Below, one piece after another: positions 1 to 10,260 of a stretch of DNA of 64,000 nucleotides. This DNA comes from Aeromicrobium sp. GTDB lineage: Bacteria > Actinomycetota > Actinomycetes > Propionibacteriales > Nocardioidaceae. The position numbers and the translations under genes were made by a program. The DNA lies in assembly GCF_023146395.1 (NCBI RefSeq), contig NZ_JAGLCD010000006.1:121809-185808 (forward strand), read 5' to 3'. The notes beneath the pieces are model-generated. The model was not told the origin of the DNA. It searched no databases and saw nothing but the letters and a program-made list of their open reading frames with translations. The stretch's first letter is position 1, and each line of letters starts with the position of its first letter.

Positions 1-117
1 CAGCGGGTCGAGACCGCCCGTTTCGTCGAGGTCGACGCGCTCGACGAGACCGAGCGCGGGGTGGGCGGCTACGGGTCGACCGGGGGACACGAAAGCCTGC
101 ACCGGAAGGACGTCTGA
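1..117 (+). CDS. dut: dUTP diphosphatase, C-terminal fragment (5' end outside window)
   Basis: Reading frame 1 gives ...ERGVGGYGSTGGHESLHRKDV*; GxGSTG C-terminal dUTPase motif; stop overlaps next ATG. Confidence 0.8.
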   Translation, partial: QRVETARFVEVDALDETERGVGGYGSTGGHESLHRKDV

Positions 118-836
118 TGGGGATCTTCTCACCGCGCCGACGCACCGAGCGCGACGCCAGGGCCGAGGCCGAGGCTGACCAGGCCCGTGCTGAACGCGCC
201 GTGGCAGCCGAGCAGGCTCAGGTGGACTCCGAGACCGCGGGGGGACCGTGGGACGTCGCCGACCAGCCCGAGCTGGGCCGGCGCCTCGACTTCGGGGCCC
301 TGCGCTTCAGCGTCCCCGAGGGTTACGTCGTGCAGCGCCCCGCCAACGACGACGACGGACTGGTTCCGGTCGTGCTGCTGCGTGGTCCGGAGGGTGCTCT
401 GCGCCTTCGGGTGTTCGCCGCGCCGCGCGACGGCGGCCTGTGGGACGAGCTGCGGGCCGACGTGGTGCGCGAGGTGCAGGAGCGCAAGGGCACGGCCGAG
501 GAGGTCGACGGACCGTTCGGCACTGAGGTCCGGTGTGTCCTGCCGGTCACGACTCCCGACGGCGCCCCGGCCGTCCAGCCGAGCCGGGTCATCGGGGTCG
601 ACGGCCCCCGATGGACCGTCCGTGGCACGTTTCTCGGCCCCGTGGCCAAGGACCCCCGTGACGACGGCGACCTGATGGGCGTCTTCCGCGGTGCCGTCGT
701 GGTGCGTGGACCCGAGGCGCGACGGCCGGGTGAGGTGCTGCCCCTGACCCTCCCGGCTGGTGCCCGCGAGCCCGCGGAAACGGACCAGTCCGGCAGCACG
801 GGCGCGACGTCGGACGCCGACACGGACGCGTCGTAG
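117..836 (+). CDS. DUF3710 domain-containing protein
   Basis: 239 aa ORF; position directly after dut matches actinobacterial synteny. Confidence 0.85.
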   Translation: MGIFSPRRRTERDARAEAEADQARAERAVAAEQAQVDSETAGGPWDVADQPELGRRLDFGALRFSVPEGYVVQRPANDDDGLVPVVLLRGPEGALRLRVFAAPRDGGLWDELRADVVREVQERKGTAEEVDGPFGTEVRCVLPVTTPDGAPAVQPSRVIGVDGPRWTVRGTFLGPVAKDPRDDGDLMGVFRGAVVVRGPEARRPGEVLPLTLPAGAREPAETDQSGSTGATSDADTDAS

Positions 837-845
837 GATCGAGAC

Positions 846-1199
846 ATGCCCGGAATCCTCAGCCGCGCGTTCGACCGGTTCACGACCGAGCAGCGCGATG
901 CCGCCGACCTGCGTGACGACGCGGAGCGGTCGGGGTGCTGTCACATCGCCGACACCGTCGAGCGTGAGCGGGTCGCGATCCACGGCGTCGTGCGCAGCGT
1001 GACGCAGCGGTCGGTCGACGGCATCTCGACCCTCGAGGCCGAGCTGTACGACGGGTCCGACAGCGTCACCCTGGTGTGGCTGGGCCGCCGGCGCATCACC
1101 GGGATCTCGACGGGTCGCTCGCTGACCGCCAGGGGGCGGCTCGGCACCCGCGGCGGGCGGAAGGTCATCCACAACCCCGCGTACGAGCTCGATGCCTGA
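846..1199 (+). CDS. OB-fold nucleic acid-binding domain protein
   Basis: 117 aa ORF, VSLVWLGRRRITGI..GR..ARGRLG pattern; synteny after DUF3710. Confidence 0.8.
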   Translation: MPGILSRAFDRFTTEQRDAADLRDDAERSGCCHIADTVERERVAIHGVVRSVTQRSVDGISTLEAELYDGSDSVTLVWLGRRRITGISTGRSLTARGRLGTRGGRKVIHNPAYELDA

Positions 1200-1878
1200 G
1201 CCCACCGTCGAGACCGTCGAGGAGCTCGTCCGCCGTCAGCTGGCGGCCGCCTTCGGGGGACTGCGAGGCGTCGTCGAGAGCGCAGTGCCCAGTCTGGCGT
1301 TCCTCGTCGCCTACCTGGTCACCGACGAGCTGCGACGCTCGATCGTCATCGCCGTCGCGGTGGCCCTCGTGCTGCTGGTGATCCGTCTCGTGCAGCGCAG
1401 CACCCCGCAGTTCGTCATCAACGCCCTGATCGTGATCGGCATCGGGGCGCTGTTCGCCTCGCGCTCAGGGGAAGCGCGTGACGTCTTCCTGCCCGGCATC
1501 CTCTACAACGGCGCTTACGCCGTCGTGCTGATCGGCACGATCCTGGTCGGGTGGCCCGTGGTCGGGTTCCTGGTCGGCAGCCTGAGCGGCGACGTCACCT
1601 CCTGGCACCGCGACAGTGCCCTGGTCGCGCTCTGCTCCCGGCTGACCTGGCTCCTGGCCGCGCCCTGCGTGCTGCGCGTCCTGGTGCAGTACCCGCTGTA
1701 CGCCGCCGACGAGGTCGGGCTGCTGGGCACCGCGAAGATCGTGATGGGCTGGCCGCTGCAGGTCGCGGCGCTGCTCGCGATGGCGGCCCTGCTGAGCCGC
1801 AACTCCACGCCGGCGTCGGCGCTGACGCGACCAGCCCTCGGGACCGACGACGACGGCGTACCGCGCGATCCCGCCTGA
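1192..1878 (+). CDS. DUF3159 family membrane protein
   Basis: 228 aa hydrophobic ORF overlapping the preceding gene; synteny. Confidence 0.85.
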   Translation: MPEPTVETVEELVRRQLAAAFGGLRGVVESAVPSLAFLVAYLVTDELRRSIVIAVAVALVLLVIRLVQRSTPQFVINALIVIGIGALFASRSGEARDVFLPGILYNGAYAVVLIGTILVGWPVVGFLVGSLSGDVTSWHRDSALVALCSRLTWLLAAPCVLRVLVQYPLYAADEVGLLGTAKIVMGWPLQVAALLAMAALLSRNSTPASALTRPALGTDDDGVPRDPA

Positions 1879-1906
1879 TCGCGGCACCCGGGCTAGGCTC
1901 GGCAGC

Positions 1907-2383
1907 GTGTCTCCCATCTTCTCCCTCGAGTTCCCGCAGAGCCTGGCGACGTTCGACGACTACGACGCCGCCCAGAAGGCGGTCGACGCCCTGTCGGACG
2001 CCGAGTTCCCCGTGCAGAACCTGCTCATCGTCGGCACCGACCTCAAGCAGGTCGAGCGCGTCACGGGCCGGCTCACGACCGGGCGCGTCGCCCTGGCCGG
2101 TGGCCTCTCGGGTCTGTGGCTCGGCGTCCTCGTCGGTCTGCTGATCGGGCTGTTCGCCTCCGAGACCCACCTCGCCCAGATCCTCGCCACGAGCGCCCTG
2201 GTGGGCGCGGGGTTCGGCGCCGTCTGGGGGCTGCTGGGCTACGCGGCGACGCGCGGTCGCCGCGACTTCAGCAGTGTCCGCACGGTCGTCGCCACGCGGT
2301 ACGAGGTCCTGGTCGAGCACCGGCACCTCGCGCGGGCCAAGGAGCTCCTCGGTCCCGTGGGTCAGCCGGACCCCTTCGCCTGA
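1907..2383 (+). CDS. general stress protein-like membrane protein (GTG start)
   Basis: 158 aa; N-terminal 'TFDDYDAAQKAVDALSDAEFPVQNLLIVGTDLKQVERVTGRLT' pattern. Confidence 0.75.
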   Translation: MSPIFSLEFPQSLATFDDYDAAQKAVDALSDAEFPVQNLLIVGTDLKQVERVTGRLTTGRVALAGGLSGLWLGVLVGLLIGLFASETHLAQILATSALVGAGFGAVWGLLGYAATRGRRDFSSVRTVVATRYEVLVEHRHLARAKELLGPVGQPDPFA

Positions 2384-2414
2384 CCGGTTCGCCGGTCCGC
2401 GTGACGGGCGCGGG

Positions 2415-3077
2415 TCACCCCTTCGGGGCGAGCAGGGCCGCCAGCTCGGCCTCGGCGTCGGTCTGGGTCACGAAGAGCAGCTGGTCGCCGGCCTCGAGCG
2501 CGCGGTCGCGGTCCGGGCTGAGGATCGACGTGTCGCGCAGGATCGCGACCAGCAGCACGTCACTGGGCCACGGCACGTCGGCCACTCGCGTGCCGACGAG
2601 CGGCGAGTCCTCCGGCATCGTCAGCTCCACCAGGTTGGTGTTGCTCTGGCGGAACGTGAACAGGCGCACGAGGTCGCCGATCGCCACGGCCTCCTCCACG
2701 AGCGCGGCCATGAGCCGCGGGGTCGACACCGCGACGTCGACCCCCCACGACTCGCCGAACAGCCACTCGTTGGACGGGTGGTTGACCCGTCCCACGGTGC
2801 GCGGCACCGCGAACTCGGTCTTGGCGAGCAGGGAGATGACCAGGTTCGCCTTGTCGTCGCCGGTGGCCGAGATCACGACGTCGCACGTCTCGAGCCGTGC
2901 CTCCTCGAGCGAGGAGAGCTCGCACGCGTCGGCCAGCAGCCACTGAGCGCCGGGCACAGCCTCGGACCGGATCGACGCCGGGGACTTGTCGATCAGCAGG
3001 ACGTGGTGACCGTTCTCGACGAGCTCGGTGGCCACCGAACGTCCCACGGCTCCTGCTCCAGCGATCGCGACGCGCAT
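2415..3077 (-). CDS. TrkA family potassium uptake protein (TrkA-N/TrkA-C)
   Basis: MRVAIAGAGAVGRSVATELVENGHHVLLIDK NAD-binding Rossmann start; start set at ATG 3077 inside the longer ORF. Confidence 0.9.
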   Translation of the reverse strand: MRVAIAGAGAVGRSVATELVENGHHVLLIDKSPASIRSEAVPGAQWLLADACELSSLEEARLETCDVVISATGDDKANLVISLLAKTEFAVPRTVGRVNHPSNEWLFGESWGVDVAVSTPRLMAALVEEAVAIGDLVRLFTFRQSNTNLVELTMPEDSPLVGTRVADVPWPSDVLLVAILRDTSILSPDRDRALEAGDQLLFVTQTDAEAELAALLAPKG

Positions 3078-3751
3078 CAGTGGGCCTCCGTCCCTGCGTC
3101 GGGTCCGGACGTCAGCACCGCGTGCGCCGCCTCGGCGCGGTCGTCGCGCATGAAGACGCTCAGGTAGTCGCCCTCCTGGATCGCCATCGCCGCCGTCGGG
3201 ACGACGCCGCTGCCGAGCCGGGTCACGTACGCGACCCGCACGTCGGCGGCCTCCTCGAGCTCGGAGATCGACCGCCCGACCCACCCGAACGGGGCGTAGA
3301 CGCTGTCGAGCCGCAGCTCTCCGGACGGATCGCGCCACTGGGGCTCCGAACCGGCGGGCAGGAGCCGGCGCAGGACCTGGTCGGCCGCCCACGGAACGGT
3401 GGCGACGGTGGGGATGCCGAGCCGTTCGTAGACCTCGGCGCGGCCGGCGTCGTAGATCCGGGCGACGACGTTCGTGACGCCGAACAGCTCGCGCGCGACC
3501 CGCGCGGAGATGATGTTGGAGTTGTCGCCGCTGGAGACCGCGGCGAAGGCATCGGCCCGTTCGATCCCGGCCTGGCGCAGCACGTCGCGGTCGAAGCCCA
3601 TGCCGGTCACGGTGAGCCCCCCGTACGTGGGTCCGAGCCTGCGGAACGCCTCGGCGTTGGAGTCGATCACGGCGGTCGTGTGGCCGCGTTCCTCGAGGCT
3701 GCGTGCGAGCGACGAGCCGACGCGTCCGCACCCCATGATGACGATGTGCAC
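3077..3751 (-). CDS. TrkA family potassium uptake protein
   Basis: MHIVIMGCGRVGSSLARSLEERGH; 224 aa; ATGA-type overlap with the second TrkA gene. Confidence 0.9.
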   Translation of the reverse strand: MHIVIMGCGRVGSSLARSLEERGHTTAVIDSNAEAFRRLGPTYGGLTVTGMGFDRDVLRQAGIERADAFAAVSSGDNSNIISARVARELFGVTNVVARIYDAGRAEVYERLGIPTVATVPWAADQVLRRLLPAGSEPQWRDPSGELRLDSVYAPFGWVGRSISELEEAADVRVAYVTRLGSGVVPTAAMAIQEGDYLSVFMRDDRAEAAHAVLTSGPDAGTEAH

Positions 3752-3940
3752 GAGGCGACGCTACACCGGCGGCGGGGCCGTCGCCGCGGTGCTGAGAGGT
3801 CGGACCGCCACGAGAGGGTGCGCCGGGCTGGGAGCGCCTCACGGCGCGTGGCCGCTCGTAGCGGCTGATGTTGAGACCCGGGGCTACCTCAGCCCGGCGC
3901 CCGCTCAGTCTAACGGCCGGCCCAACCCGTCACGAAGCCG

Positions 3941-4531
3941 TCAGGACAGCTGGCCCGCGCGCTCGACGGCCGCGGCGTGACGCAGCTGGCGGGCCAGGTC
4001 GAACAGCCTCGCCGCGCTCAACGGGTCACCGTTCTCGAGCTGGCCGCGGCCCACGGCGGCCACGTGGGCGAAGGCGGCAGCCCGGTCGAGCGTGACGTCG
4101 AAGTCCGAGCGCACGACTCCCCGCAGGACGGCATCGACGAGCCGGACGACGTCGTCGGGCGTGGGCGGCTCGACGACGCCCGCGAGCGCGTTCTGGACCG
4201 GGGCGTGGCTGACGCCGGCGGCGTACTCGCGCGCGGCCTGGTCGGGCTGGCGATGCACCCACGTGTGGATCAGGTAGAGGCGCCACAGGCATCCGGCGAT
4301 CGTGTCGACGGGGCACGCCGCCCAGAGATCGGCGAGCGTGCCGAGCCCCTCGGTGTCGACCAGGTGCACGACCCGCTCGACCAGGGCCTCGTCGGCCGCG
4401 CTGTCGGTGCCGCGGACCAGCAGGTGCGCGATGCGGTGCCCGGCGGCCGTGGCCTCCGCGTGATCGGGGGTGCCGACGACGTCGCGGAACGCCGTGGGTC
4501 CGGGCAGGGCCGGCCGGTGGAAGTCACCCAT
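3941..4531 (-). CDS. conserved actinobacterial protein of unknown function
   Basis: 196 aa ORF with good coding character. Confidence 0.75.
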   Translation of the reverse strand: MGDFHRPALPGPTAFRDVVGTPDHAEATAAGHRIAHLLVRGTDSAADEALVERVVHLVDTEGLGTLADLWAACPVDTIAGCLWRLYLIHTWVHRQPDQAAREYAAGVSHAPVQNALAGVVEPPTPDDVVRLVDAVLRGVVRSDFDVTLDRAAAFAHVAAVGRGQLENGDPLSAARLFDLARQLRHAAAVERAGQLS

Positions 4532-4549
4532 GCCGATCGACGATACGCG

Positions 4550-5929
4550 TCAGGCGGTGAGCGCCTCGCTGAGCGGGGCGGCGATGAGCTCGACCTGCCA
4601 GGGACGGGCACCCTTCGCGGCCAGCGCCGCACCCACCGTGGCGGTCGAGAGCTCGGCCGGAGGCTCCCACGCGAGCTCGCGCACCAGTCCGGGGGAGATC
4701 AGGTTCTCCGCGGGAAGGTCGTGCCGGTCGGCCAGCGTCGTCACGACCTCGCGGCATCGGCCGAGACGGTCGGCGGCGTCGGGGTGCTTCTCGGCCCAGG
4801 CGCGGGGCGGTGGCGGGCCGTCGCCCCGGACGCTCGAGCGCGGCAGGTCGTCCTCGGGGAGGGCGAGTGCGGTGTCGATCGCGCGTTGCCAGTCGTTGAG
4901 GTGGCGCCGAGCCCCGCGTCCGCGCATCGTGCGCAGGCTCTTGAGGTCGTCGACGTCGGTGGGCGCCGCGGTGGCCATCTCGACGATGGCGGCGTCCGGG
5001 AGGACCCGTCCGGGGGTCGTGTCACGGCGTTGCGCGATCTCGTCGCGCGTCTGCCACAGCTCACGCACGAGCGCGAGGTTGCGACGTCCGCGAAGGCGGT
5101 GCATGCCGGACGTCCGGCGCCACCGGTCGGTCTTGGGCGCCGGCCCCGTGAACGTCAGCAGCGCAGCGAACTCCTGCCGGGCCCACGCGAGCTTGCCGGC
5201 CTTCTCGAGCTCGGCCTCCAGCAGGTCACGCAGCTCGACGAGCACCTCGACGTCGAGGGCTGCGTAGAGCAGCCAGGGGTCCGGGAGCGGTCGGGTCGAC
5301 CAGTCGGCGGCCGAGTGCTCCTTGGCGAGGCTGTGGCCGAGGAACTGCTCGACCAGTGTCGCCAGGCCCACCCGGGGCAGGTTCAGCAGGCGGCCGGCGA
5401 GCTCGGTGTCGAACAGGGCCCGTGGGCGCATGCCGGCCTCGGTCAGGCAGGGGAGGTCTTGCGTCGCGGCGTGCAGGATCCACTCGCTGTCGCCGATCGC
5501 CGCGTCGAGCGCCGACAGGTCGTCGAACGGCACGGGGTCGACCAGGTGCGTGCCGGAGCCGACCCGACGCAGCTGCACGAGGTAGGCGCGCTGGGAGTAC
5601 CGGTAGCCGGAGGCGCGTTCGGCGTCGATCGCGACCGGACCCGTGCCTGCGGCGATCGCGCGACACGTCGCGGCGTAGGCCTCCTCGGTGTCGACGACCG
5701 CCGGCAACGGGTCGCGCAGCGTCAGCGGCGGCAGACCGGCTTCCGGCTCGGGTGCGTCGGCGCCGGACGACGGCTCGTCGTTCGAGGGCTCGTTCTTCCG
5801 GGGCGCGTCCTTCGCGGGTGCGGGAGGGCCCGGCTCGGTGCCGGAGGAGTCGGCAGCTGGCGCCCGGGCCGGCTGCTTCTGGGGGTCGGGCGCCCGCGGC
5901 ACGAGGAACTCCGGCTCGAAGGAGCTCAC
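4550..5929 (-). CDS. HRDC domain-containing ribonuclease D
   Basis: VAIDAERASGYRYSQRAYLVQLRR...DTELAGRLLNLPRVGLATLVEQFLG DEDD exonuclease region plus HRDC; GTG start at 5929. Confidence 0.9.
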   Translation of the reverse strand: MSSFEPEFLVPRAPDPQKQPARAPAADSSGTEPGPPAPAKDAPRKNEPSNDEPSSGADAPEPEAGLPPLTLRDPLPAVVDTEEAYAATCRAIAAGTGPVAIDAERASGYRYSQRAYLVQLRRVGSGTHLVDPVPFDDLSALDAAIGDSEWILHAATQDLPCLTEAGMRPRALFDTELAGRLLNLPRVGLATLVEQFLGHSLAKEHSAADWSTRPLPDPWLLYAALDVEVLVELRDLLEAELEKAGKLAWARQEFAALLTFTGPAPKTDRWRRTSGMHRLRGRRNLALVRELWQTRDEIAQRRDTTPGRVLPDAAIVEMATAAPTDVDDLKSLRTMRGRGARRHLNDWQRAIDTALALPEDDLPRSSVRGDGPPPPRAWAEKHPDAADRLGRCREVVTTLADRHDLPAENLISPGLVRELAWEPPAELSTATVGAALAAKGARPWQVELIAAPLSEALTA

Positions 5930-6525
5930 GGGCGGCCGCCGAGACTCGTGCCGAGGTGCCCGCGTCGCGGCAGGTAGGCCACGTCCGGGGCGAGCGGTGG
6001 GAGCCCGGCCACGGCGGCCAGGAGGTCGCTCCACGCGCCGAGGTGGTCGCCGACGCCCGTGAGCGGGGTCCAGGAGGCCCGGACCTCGACCTGTGACTGC
6101 GGTGCGTCCTCGACCATCGAGCCGAATCCCTCGGTGTGCACGACGGTGACGCTGCCCCCGATCGCGGTGGACTCCGCACCACGAGCCGCCAGAGCGTCCT
6201 CGAGCCAGCTCCACCCGACGGCCGGCAGGACGGGATCGGCCGCCATGTCGCCCTCGATGTCGGCGCGGGCGAACGTGACGCAGCGGAACGTGCCGTTCCA
6301 GGCGTCATGACCGGCCGGGTCGTGCAGCAGGATGAACCGGCCGCCCGCGAGCTCGTGGTCGGCCACGACGATCTCGCCGCTCAGGGCGTGTGCGAACGGG
6401 GCGATCCGGGTGGGGGCGGGCATCTGCTCGACCACGACCTCAGGCCGCACGGCGGCTGCCCTGAGCTGGTCGACGGCGGCGGTGAACTGGCTCGGCGTCC
6501 CGCCGAGCTCGTTGTGCGCACCCAC
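5926..6525 (-). CDS. DUF3000 domain-containing protein (GTG start)
   Basis: FRCVTFARADIEGDMAADPVLPAVGWSWLEDAL; synteny between RNase D and hemE. Confidence 0.85.
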   Translation of the reverse strand: MGAHNELGGTPSQFTAAVDQLRAAAVRPEVVVEQMPAPTRIAPFAHALSGEIVVADHELAGGRFILLHDPAGHDAWNGTFRCVTFARADIEGDMAADPVLPAVGWSWLEDALAARGAESTAIGGSVTVVHTEGFGSMVEDAPQSQVEVRASWTPLTGVGDHLGAWSDLLAAVAGLPPLAPDVAYLPRRGHLGTSLGGRP

Positions 6526-6577
6526 ATCGCGATGGTAGGGCGCGCGGTGGGTCAGCACCGGTCGACACTCCGCACCA

Positions 6578-6669
6578 CACGGTGCGGGATCGCCTGGCGG
6601 CATGGGGCCGGATCGCCTGGCGGCACGGTGCGGGATCGCCTGGCGGCACGGTGCGGGATCGCGTGGGGC
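6578..6669. repeat. 23-bp tandem repeat, about 4 units (cacggtgcgggatcgcctggcgg)
   Basis: Units at 6578-6600, 6601-6623, 6624-6646 and a diverged 6647-6669 in the DUF3000/hemE divergent intergenic region. Confidence 0.9.
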
Positions 6670-6700
6670 GCCGCGGGGAGCCGCCTGAGAGACTGGGCGG

Positions 6701-7738
6701 GTGACGACACCGCTCTCGGAAAGTCCCTTCCTGCGTGCCTGCCGCGGCGAGGCGCCCGCCCACGTACCGGTCTGGTTCATGCGCCAGGCCGGCCGGTCGC
6801 TGCCGGAGTACCGCAAGCTTCGCGAGGGCGTCGCGATGCTCGACTCGTGCTTCACGACCGAGCTCGTCGTGGAGATCACGATGCAGCCCGTGCGACGCCA
6901 CGGGGTGGACGCGGCGATCTTCTTCTCGGACATCGTCGTGCCGCTCAAGGCGATCGGGGTCGACCTCGACATCGTTCCCGGGGTCGGGCCGGTCATCGCC
7001 GAGCCGATCCGTTCACGCGCGCAGCTCGCGCAGCTCCGCGACCTCGAGCCCGACGACGTCGCTCCGGTCCTGGCGGCCGTCACGGCCCTCGTCGGCGAGC
7101 TCGGCTCGACTCCGCTGATCGGATTCGCCGGTGCCCCGTTCACGCTGGCCTCCTACCTCGTCGAGGGGCGACCCTCGCGCGACTACCGCCACACCAAGGC
7201 CCTGATGCACAGCGATCCCGAGCTCTGGCACGACCTGATGGGGCGCATCGCCGCCATCGCCGGGCAGTTCCTGCGCCTGCAGGTGCAGGCCGGTGCCTCG
7301 GCGGTGCAGGTGTTCGACTCCTGGGCGGGGGCGCTCAGCCTCGCCGACTACCGCACGTTCTCGCAGCCGCACTCGACGGCCGTGCTGGACGCCGTGGCCG
7401 ATCTCGACGTGCCGCGCATCCACTTCGGCGTCGGCACGGGTGAGCTCCTCGGCGCGATGGGCGAGGCCGGCGCCGACGTCGTCGGAGTCGACTGGCGCAT
7501 CCCGCTCGACGACGCGGTGCGACGCATCGGTCCGGAGCGCGCGGTCCAGGGCAACCTCGACCCCACGGTGCTGTTCGCGCCGACCGCCGTCGTCGAGCGC
7601 GAGGCGCGCCGCGTGCTCGACGAGGGCCGCGCGGCCCGCGGGCACGTCTTCAACCTGGGCCACGGCGTGCTGCCCGAGACCGACCCGGACGCGCTCACCC
7701 GGCTCGTCGACGTCGTGCACGCCTACGAGCTCGACTGA
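6701..7738 (+). CDS. hemE: uroporphyrinogen decarboxylase (GTG start)
   Basis: [19 protein letters not shown] signature. Confidence 0.97.
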   Translation: MTTPLSESPFLRACRGEAPAHVPVWFMRQAGRSLPEYRKLREGVAMLDSCFTTELVVEITMQPVRRHGVDAAIFFSDIVVPLKAIGVDLDIVPGVGPVIAEPIRSRAQLAQLRDLEPDDVAPVLAAVTALVGELGSTPLIGFAGAPFTLASYLVEGRPSRDYRHTKALMHSDPELWHDLMGRIAAIAGQFLRLQVQAGASAVQVFDSWAGALSLADYRTFSQPHSTAVLDAVADLDVPRIHFGVGTGELLGAMGEAGADVVGVDWRIPLDDAVRRIGPERAVQGNLDPTVLFAPTAVVEREARRVLDEGRAARGHVFNLGHGVLPETDPDALTRLVDVVHAYELD

Positions 7739-9069
7739 TGCGGGTCGCGGTCGTCGGGGCCGGCATCGCGGGCCTGACGGCGGCCTGGGAGCTGGGCCGC
7801 CGCGGGCACGAGGTCGTCGTGCTGGACGGTGCCGACCACATCGGCGGCAAGCTCCTCTCGGGACACGTCGGTGGCGTGCAGCTCGACCTCGGCGCCGAGT
7901 CGGTGCTGGCTCGCCGTCCGGAGGCGGTGGGCCTGATCGAGGCGGTCGGTCTGGCCGATCAGCTGCAGCATCCCGTCACCACGCGTGCCGGGGTGTGGAC
8001 CCGCGGCGCCATCCGGCCGCTGCCGCCGACCGTGCTGGGCGTGCCGTCGGACCTCGAGGCCCTGGCGGCGAGCGGCATCGTCGACGACGTGCGGGCCGAG
8101 TCCGTGCCCGTGCCGGACCAGGACGTGTCGGTGGGCGAGTTCGTCACGGCGCGGGCCGGCCGTGAGGTGCTCCAGCGTCTGGTGGAGCCCCTGCTCGGCG
8201 GGGTCTACGCGGGCCACGCCGACGCCCTCTCGCTGCGGGCCGCCGCACCCCAGCTGCTCGCCCTCGGCGACGACCCCGTCACCGCTGCGGTGGCGGCACG
8301 GGCGGCCGCCTCCGACGCCCCCGTCGCGCCGGTCTTCGCCGGTCTCGTCGGGGGAGTCGGCACCCTGCCCCAGGCCGTTGCCGACCGCTCCGGCGCGGAG
8401 GTCCGCACCGGCAGCACCGTGCGCCTCGTGGAGCGGTCCGGCGACGGCTGGCGCCTGCTGACCGGTCCGGTCGGTGACGTGGAGGAGGTGCGCGCCGACG
8501 CGGTCGTCGTCGCGACGCCCGCCCCGGCCACGGCACGGCTCTTGGCCGAGGTGGCCCCCGACGCCGCCTTCGCCCTCGCGGGCCTGGACTACGCGAGCGT
8601 CGCGCTCGTCACGATCGTGCTGGCGGAGCACTTCGAGCTGGCCGGCTCGGGATTCCTCGTGCCGCCGGTCGACGACCGGTTCGTGAAGGCCGCCACCTTC
8701 AGCTCCACCAAGTGGGCGTGGGTCGCTGACTCCGGCCGCACGGTCCTGCGCGCCTCGGTGGGGCGTGCGGGGGAGTCCCGTGCCCTGCAGCTGGGCGACG
8801 GCGAGCTCGTCGACCGGGTCCTGGCCAACCTGGCCGAGGCGGTCGGACGGCTGCCGCGACCCGCCGACACGCACGTGCAGCGCTGGGGCGGTGCCCTTCC
8901 GCAGTACGAGGTCGGCCACCTGGACCGGGTCGCCACCGTGCGGTCCTCGGTCGCGAGCGCCCGAGGACTCGAGGTCTGCGGCGCGGCCTACGACGGCGTC
9001 GGCATCGCGGCCGTCGTGGCCGGTGCCCAGGCCGCTGTCACGAGGCTGTTGGACGAGTTGGGAGACTGA
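7738..9069 (+). CDS. hemY: protoporphyrinogen/coproporphyrinogen III oxidase
   Basis: FAD-binding [26 protein letters not shown]; synteny hemE-hemY-hemQ. Confidence 0.93.
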   Translation: MRVAVVGAGIAGLTAAWELGRRGHEVVVLDGADHIGGKLLSGHVGGVQLDLGAESVLARRPEAVGLIEAVGLADQLQHPVTTRAGVWTRGAIRPLPPTVLGVPSDLEALAASGIVDDVRAESVPVPDQDVSVGEFVTARAGREVLQRLVEPLLGGVYAGHADALSLRAAAPQLLALGDDPVTAAVAARAAASDAPVAPVFAGLVGGVGTLPQAVADRSGAEVRTGSTVRLVERSGDGWRLLTGPVGDVEEVRADAVVVATPAPATARLLAEVAPDAAFALAGLDYASVALVTIVLAEHFELAGSGFLVPPVDDRFVKAATFSSTKWAWVADSGRTVLRASVGRAGESRALQLGDGELVDRVLANLAEAVGRLPRPADTHVQRWGGALPQYEVGHLDRVATVRSSVASARGLEVCGAAYDGVGIAAVVAGAQAAVTRLLDELGD

Positions 9070-9073
9070 CCCC

Positions 9074-9793
9074 ATGACCGAGCGGACTGAACGCGTGGCC
9101 AACCAGGGCAAGCTGGCCAAGGAGATCAACGACACGATCCGGTACACGATGTGGTCGGTGTTCCGGCTCGACCGCGTCCTGGGCGATGCCGACCGTGCCG
9201 CCGAGGCCGCCGAGGTCGACGACCTCGTGGCACGGCTGGCCGATCAAGACGTGGTCGTCCGCGGGAGCTACGACGTCAGCGGCATCCGCGCCGACGCCGA
9301 CCTCATGGTGTGGTGGCACGCCCCGACCGCTGACGCGCTCCAGGCCGCCTACAACGCGTTCCGGCGCACCGCGCTCGGCAGCCGCATGGCGCCGGTGTGG
9401 TCGCAGACGGCGCTGCACCGCCCGGCCGAGTTCAACCGGTCTCACGTCCCGGCCTTCATGGCCGACGAGCAGGTGCGCGACTGGGTCTGTGTCTACCCGT
9501 TCGTGCGCTCGTACGAGTGGTACCTGCTGCCGGAGGACGAGCGCCGCGACATGCTCAAGGAGCACGGCATGCAGGCGCGGCCGTACCCGGACGTCCGCGC
9601 CAACACCGTGGCGTCCTTCGCTCTCGGCGACTACGAGTGGATCCTGGCCTTCGAGGCCGACGAGCTCCACCGGATCGTCGACCTCATGCGTGAGCTGCGG
9701 GCCAGCCGGGCCCGCCGGCACGTGCGCGAGGAGATCCCGTTCTACACCGGCCGCCAGCACACGTGGAGCGAGCTGACCGAGCTCTGGCCCTGA
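9074..9793 (+). CDS. hemQ: coproheme decarboxylase (chlorite dismutase family)
   Basis: [11 protein letters not shown]...[20 protein letters not shown]-type sequence; follows hemY. Confidence 0.93.
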   Translation: MTERTERVANQGKLAKEINDTIRYTMWSVFRLDRVLGDADRAAEAAEVDDLVARLADQDVVVRGSYDVSGIRADADLMVWWHAPTADALQAAYNAFRRTALGSRMAPVWSQTALHRPAEFNRSHVPAFMADEQVRDWVCVYPFVRSYEWYLLPEDERRDMLKEHGMQARPYPDVRANTVASFALGDYEWILAFEADELHRIVDLMRELRASRARRHVREEIPFYTGRQHTWSELTELWP

Positions 9794-9830
9794 GCCGCCG
9801 GGCGGACCGTCGCTCGCCGGCGGGTGCGGG

Positions 9831-10259
9831 TCAGGCGTCGTCGGGACGCAGCTGCAGGGCGATGCCGTTGATGCAGTAGCGCTGGTCGGTCGGGGTGTCG
9901 AAGCCCTCGCCCTCGAAGACGTGGCCGAGGTGCGAACCACAGGTCGCGCAGCGCACCTCGGTGCGGGTGCGGAACATCGACCTGTCCTCGACGTACTCGA
10001 CGCTGTCGCCGGCCAGCGGGCTGTAGAAGGCCGGCCAGCCGCAGTGCGCGTCGAACTTGGTCTCGCTGCGGAACAGCTCGGCGCCGCACGCGCGACACGC
10101 GTAGACGCCGACCGTGGGATCAGTCTCGTACGAACTGCTGCCGGGGCGCTCGGTGCCGGCCTGGCGGAGCACGTGGTACTCCGCCGCGCTCAGCTCGGAG
10201 CGCCACTCCTCGTCGGTCTTGGCGACGTCGTACGTGTGGTCGGTGTCCTGCTTGCTCAT
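9831..10259 (-). CDS. msrB: peptide-methionine (R)-S-oxide reductase
   Basis: CGWPAFY...EVRCATCGSHLGHVFEG...RYCINGIAL MsrB signature. Confidence 0.96.
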   Translation of the reverse strand: MSKQDTDHTYDVAKTDEEWRSELSAAEYHVLRQAGTERPGSSSYETDPTVGVYACRACGAELFRSETKFDAHCGWPAFYSPLAGDSVEYVEDRSMFRTRTEVRCATCGSHLGHVFEGEGFDTPTDQRYCINGIALQLRPDDA

Positions 10260-10260
10260 G

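Noticed and set aside
3977-5977. 666-aa + strand ORF opposite RNase D
   Set aside because: Gly/Arg/Val-rich translation without domain signature; the minus strand encodes a clear RNase D/HRDC protein.
6578-6669. Possible CRISPR array
   Set aside because: Units are directly adjacent 23-mers with no spacers and no cas genes in the window.
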